This document shows positions 14,212 to 16,655 of a stretch of 16,655 nt of DNA, in pieces. The notes under the pieces were generated by a model. That model searched no databases. It was not told where the DNA came from and worked only from the letters and a program-made list of their open reading frames with translations. This DNA is from Candidatus Mediterraneibacter colneyensis (GTDB taxonomy: Bacteria; Bacillota; Clostridia; Lachnospirales; Lachnospiraceae). Location of the stretch: positions 1 to 16,655 of the forward strand of contig DXEY01000040.1 of assembly GCA_019114745.1 (NCBI GenBank), given 5' to 3'. A program made the position numbers and the translations under genes. The number at the start of each line of letters is the position of its first letter. The stretch's first letter is position 1.

Positions 14212-15195
14212 ATGAAGATTTATGCGTTTGAAGTAAGAGATGATGAAAAAGAGTATTTTGAAAAGCTGTCAGCCTCTCCTGCAGTCGATCTGGAGCTCAG
14301 CAAAGAGCGGCTGACAGGCGAACGGATCTCCCGATTGAAACCAGGCAGCGGAGTAACCGTCCTCGGAATGGGCCGGTACGGCCAGCCTGAGCTCGACCTC
14401 CTGAAAAAACAGGGCGTCTCCTGTCTGTCCACCAGGACAATCGGATACAATCACATCGACATTGAATACGCCCGCAGGATCGGCGTGCATGTGTGCTGCG
14501 CACAGTACGACCCTCACGGCGTTGCGGACTATACCATTATGATGATCCTTCTCTGTCTGCGTAATTACAAGCAGGCGCTGTGGAGGACGCAGGTAAACGA
14601 CTTTTCGCTCTCCGGGCTGATCGGACGGGAACTAAAAGACCTCACCGTCGGGATCATCGGCACAGGACAGATCGGACGCACGGTGATCCGCGAGCTGTCC
14701 GGCTTTGGATGCAGAATCCTTGCTTACAGCAGGCATCAGGATCCCGATACGGCTGAGATTGCCCGGTATGTGTCCCTTGATACGCTCTACCGGGATTCCG
14801 ATATCATTTCCCTGCACCTGCCCCTGACGCCGCAGACTTATCACATGATCGATGACGAGGCTCTCAGAAAGATGAAAAAAGGCGTCATACTGATCAACTG
14901 TGCGAGAGGCGCGCTGACGGACATCAAAGCACTGACTGCCGGCATCGAATCCGAGCAGATCGGGGCGCTCGGTCTGGACTGCATGGAATACGAAGAGGAT
15001 ATCGTACACAAAGATCTGCGCACCGATATCCTCTCCAACCGTGATATGGCTTATCTGAGACAGTTTAAAAACGTGATCCATACCCAGCACATGGCATTCT
15101 ATACCGACAGCGCCGTCGAAAGCATGGTGTACTGCGGGGTACAGGGGCTTGTCGATATGTCGGAAGGCCGCGCCTGCTCCACCCAGCTGTGCTGA
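14212..15195 (+). CDS. D-2-hydroxyacid dehydrogenase, VanH / D-lactate dehydrogenase-like
   Basis: This 327-residue protein reduces a 2-keto acid, probably pyruvate to D-lactate. The Rossmann motif is GIIGTGQIG (147-155). Catalytic residues are Arg232 in NCARGAL, Glu259 or Glu261 in DCMEYEED and His293 in TQHMAFYT (Gln where D-lactate dehydrogenases usually have Pro). STRTIGYNHID (73-83), GVADYTIMMI and GFGCRILAYSR resemble VanH of glycopeptide-resistant enterococci. AYSR after the second Rossmann strand, where NAD-specific relatives have Asp, hints that NADPH may be used. The ATG at 14212 is chosen over an upstream in-frame start because GGAGG lies six bases before it. No D-Ala-D-Lac ligase or VanX is in the window, so fermentation or redox balance is as likely as cell-wall synthesis. 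Confidence 0.88.
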   Translation: MKIYAFEVRDDEKEYFEKLSASPAVDLELSKERLTGERISRLKPGSGVTVLGMGRYGQPELDLLKKQGVSCLSTRTIGYNHIDIEYARRIGVHVCCAQYDPHGVADYTIMMILLCLRNYKQALWRTQVNDFSLSGLIGRELKDLTVGIIGTGQIGRTVIRELSGFGCRILAYSRHQDPDTAEIARYVSLDTLYRDSDIISLHLPLTPQTYHMIDDEALRKMKKGVILINCARGALTDIKALTAGIESEQIGALGLDCMEYEEDIVHKDLRTDILSNRDMAYLRQFKNVIHTQHMAFYTDSAVESMVYCGVQGLVDMSEGRACSTQLC

Positions 15196-15212
15196 TCCTT
15201 CCTTACCATGTT

Positions 15213-15226
15213 GCCCGGAGACGGGC
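15213..15226. other. GNRA-capped hairpin between convergent genes
   Basis: GCCCG and CGGGC pair around GAGA on the plus strand, inside the 36-bp gap between the converging dehydrogenase and phosphofructokinase stops. No T-run follows on either strand, so it is at best a weak bidirectional terminator. Confidence 0.3.
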
Positions 15227-15231
15227 TGCCG

Positions 15232-16452
15232 CTACCTGTATGCAAAGAGCGGAAGCCCGTTTTCTGACGGGACTTTAACCTCGCCCTGGATCAACGGGAG
15301 GGCGTAAGCAGTAAATTCCCGGCCCACATCGGAACCGTCTTTTGTGATCCACTCAGCGGGAACTGTCTTTTCCTGGTTACAGATGGCATTGACATCCTCC
15401 AGCACATAGTCCGTCCGGTAATCCTCGCCCGGCAGCCGCCGGAAGGCAACCATCTTCCCTGTTGCGCCCTCGATGGCACATTTCACGCCGTATGCTCCGG
15501 AAGCGATCGCCTCTTTCTGGTCAGTGCCGGAGAGCATTGCCGATGAACACCTCTGCAGGACATTGAGCTCCACAGACCGCACCTTCACTCCGATCTTTTC
15601 TTTTACCAGATTCTCCAGATATTTCCCGGAACCGGTCAGCATCTTGTGGCCGAATGTATCCACGCCGACGCTGCTTGCGAGTTCACAGATAAACGTTCCC
15701 TGCCCGTCGTTGATCCCCTCGGAAATACAGACAACCAGGTTTGGCACTTTTTCCAGCGCCGCTCTCACATCGCCGAGGAACTTCTCCGGATCAAACGCTG
15801 TCTCCGGCAGGTATACGAGCACCGGATTGTCCCCCTCGAACTTTCTCGCAAGAACGGATGCGGCAGTCAGCCATCCCGCATGACGCCCCATGATCTCCAC
15901 GATGGTCACAGATTTTTTATTATCATACACAGACGCGTCCAGCGCGATCTCCCTTACTGTGGATGCGACATATTTTGCCGCGCTCCCGAACCCGGGCGTG
16001 TGATCCGTATGCACCAGGTCATTGTCGATCGTTTTCGGAATACCGATGAAACGGATATCGCTTCCGATCTGTTCCGCATACCGGGACAGCTTGCTGACAG
16101 TGTCCATCGAATCATTTCCGCCGATATAGAAGAAATATCCGATGCCATACTGTGCAAATTTCTCGAACAATTTCGGATATACTTCATCGCCGAGGTCTTC
16201 CGGCAGTTTGTATCTGCACGATCCCAGGAAAGATCCCGGCGTCGTCCTGATCAGCTCCAGCTTGCCGGACTGTTCCAGCGGTTCCATATCCATGATCTGA
16301 TCGTTCAGGAATCCCTCGATCCCATTTATCATCCCGTATACAGTACCGCAGGCGTCCTCCCGGTTCAGCGCTTCGTACACCACACCGTACAGACTCGCAT
16401 TGATCACGGCAGTCGGACCGCCCGACTGACCTACTATCACATTTCTTTTCAT
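15232..16452 (-). CDS. 6-phosphofructokinase of the PPi-dependent type
   Basis: A 406-residue phosphofructokinase that phosphorylates fructose 6-phosphate at C1. The N-terminal phosphate-binding loop is GQSGGPTAVINAS (8-20), the fructose-6-phosphate loop PKTIDND (139-145) and MGRHAGW at 188-194. Two positions separate PPi- from ATP-dependent enzymes: Asp114 in GGNDS, where ATP enzymes have Gly, and Lys140 in PKTIDND, where ATP enzymes have Gly. Both point to pyrophosphate as donor, making the step reversible and ATP-sparing. The ATG at 16452 has GGAGG seven bases upstream; a longer in-frame start at 16488 would add 12 residues that do not fit the family N-terminus. Transcribed from a promoter divergent to the glycosyltransferase gene. 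Confidence 0.92.
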   Translation of the reverse strand: MKRNVIVGQSGGPTAVINASLYGVVYEALNREDACGTVYGMINGIEGFLNDQIMDMEPLEQSGKLELIRTTPGSFLGSCRYKLPEDLGDEVYPKLFEKFAQYGIGYFFYIGGNDSMDTVSKLSRYAEQIGSDIRFIGIPKTIDNDLVHTDHTPGFGSAAKYVASTVREIALDASVYDNKKSVTIVEIMGRHAGWLTAASVLARKFEGDNPVLVYLPETAFDPEKFLGDVRAALEKVPNLVVCISEGINDGQGTFICELASSVGVDTFGHKMLTGSGKYLENLVKEKIGVKVRSVELNVLQRCSSAMLSGTDQKEAIASGAYGVKCAIEGATGKMVAFRRLPGEDYRTDYVLEDVNAICNQEKTVPAEWITKDGSDVGREFTAYALPLIQGEVKVPSENGLPLFAYR

Positions 16453-16510
16453 TATTTTTCCTCCTTCAACTGCTCCCTGCGTTTTCATTTCACACAGACT
16501 CGGTAACTCT

Positions 16511-16539
16511 ACTATAACGAAAAAAAATAAATTTTACAA
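16511..16539 (-). promoter_or_regulatory. Promoter of the phosphofructokinase gene
   Basis: Minus-strand -35 TTGTAA (16539-16534) and -10 TATAGT (16516-16511) with a 17-base spacer. The leader would be about 50 bases. The -35 hexamer is the complement of the -35 of the plus-strand promoter at 16534-16562. Confidence 0.6.
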
Positions 16540-16562
16540 TATACTTCAAACAATGGTATAAT
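16534..16562 (+). promoter_or_regulatory. Promoter of the right-edge glycosyltransferase gene
   Basis: Plus-strand -35 TTACAA (16534-16539) and perfect -10 TATAAT (16557-16562) with a 17-base spacer, strengthened by an extended -10 TGG just before it. The ATG at 16614 would have a leader of about 45 bases. Confidence 0.65.
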
Positions 16563-16613
16563 AAAACAGAATCACAGCAGAATATCAAATAAAAAACTGT
16601 GAGGAGGGACAAA

Positions 16614-16655
16614 ATGAAATATATCACTTTCGCAATACCGTGTTATAATTCGGAA
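16614..16655 (+). CDS. Probable family 2 glycosyltransferase (only first 14 codons visible)
   Basis: The reading frame begins MKYITFAIPCYNSE and runs off the right edge. A hydrophobic strand followed by PCYNSE is the typical opening of GT-A fold family 2 glycosyltransferases (consensus VSVIIPxYNxE), where it forms part of the nucleotide-sugar site. GGAGG lies upstream of the ATG. With 14 residues the family is likely but acceptor and sugar are unknown. Confidence 0.65.
   Translation, partial: MKYITFAIPCYNSE

Noticed and set aside
14212..15195. Glycopeptide-resistance locus
   Set aside because: Only a VanH-like gene is present; no ligase, VanX or two-component regulator is in the window.
15646..16506. 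A 286-codon plus-strand open frame opposite the phosphofructokinase gene
   Set aside because: Antisense to a gene with full family motifs; the translation shows no domain.

Overview
The window looks like chromosome of an anaerobic Firmicute of the Lachnospiraceae type (gut Clostridia). This is inferred from the gene families present (a glycyl-radical-type microcompartment locus, a Csp-like S8 protease, a DUF6512-like membrane protein, a PPi-type phosphofructokinase), from strong AGGAGG ribosome sites and from sigma-A promoters with 17-bp spacers. I ran no database search, so family names rest on recognised motifs.

Region 1 (1-5380, minus strand) is part of a bacterial microcompartment operon. 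In order of transcription it encodes a PduU/EutS-like shell protein, a PduV/EutP-like GTPase-fold protein, a fuculose/rhamnulose-phosphate class II aldolase, a PduO-C/GlcG-like DUF336 protein, a PduP-like CoA-acylating aldehyde dehydrogenase, a zinc-type alcohol dehydrogenase and a further BMC shell protein cut by the left edge. Four of these carry amphipathic helices of the encapsulation-peptide type: N-terminal on both dehydrogenases and the DUF336 protein, C-terminal on the aldolase. The set fits breakdown of fucose or rhamnose: the aldolase gives lactaldehyde, which is reduced to 1,2-propanediol and dehydrated to propionaldehyde, then split into propionyl-CoA and 1-propanol inside the shell. 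The dehydratase that would decide between a glycyl-radical and a B12 route is not in the window. Promoters precede the PduU-like gene and, internally, the aldolase gene. A strong 19-bp inverted repeat lies between the two dehydrogenase genes.

Region 2 (5381-6994, plus strand) starts from a divergent promoter and holds a YcdX-like PHP-domain phosphatase. A terminator-like hairpin follows; its 3' arm contains the ribosome site of the next gene, a small DUF6512-like membrane protein.

Region 3 (6999-12148, minus strand) is a tight operon: two half-ABC exporters forming a heterodimer with one degenerate ATP site, a double-NUDIX fusion protein, and a nicotinamide/nicotinate-nucleotide adenylyltransferase-like protein. 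Upstream on the same strand (12288-14030) is a Csp-like subtilisin-family protease with an intact catalytic triad.

Region 4 (14031-16655) has a VanH-like D-2-hydroxyacid dehydrogenase (plus) converging on a PPi-type 6-phosphofructokinase (minus). The phosphofructokinase gene is divergent from a glycosyltransferase gene of which only 14 codons are visible. Those two promoters appear to share a single -35 hexamer, read on opposite strands. No tRNA, rRNA, insertion sequence, CRISPR array or origin was seen, and no gene-free stretch exceeds 300 bases.
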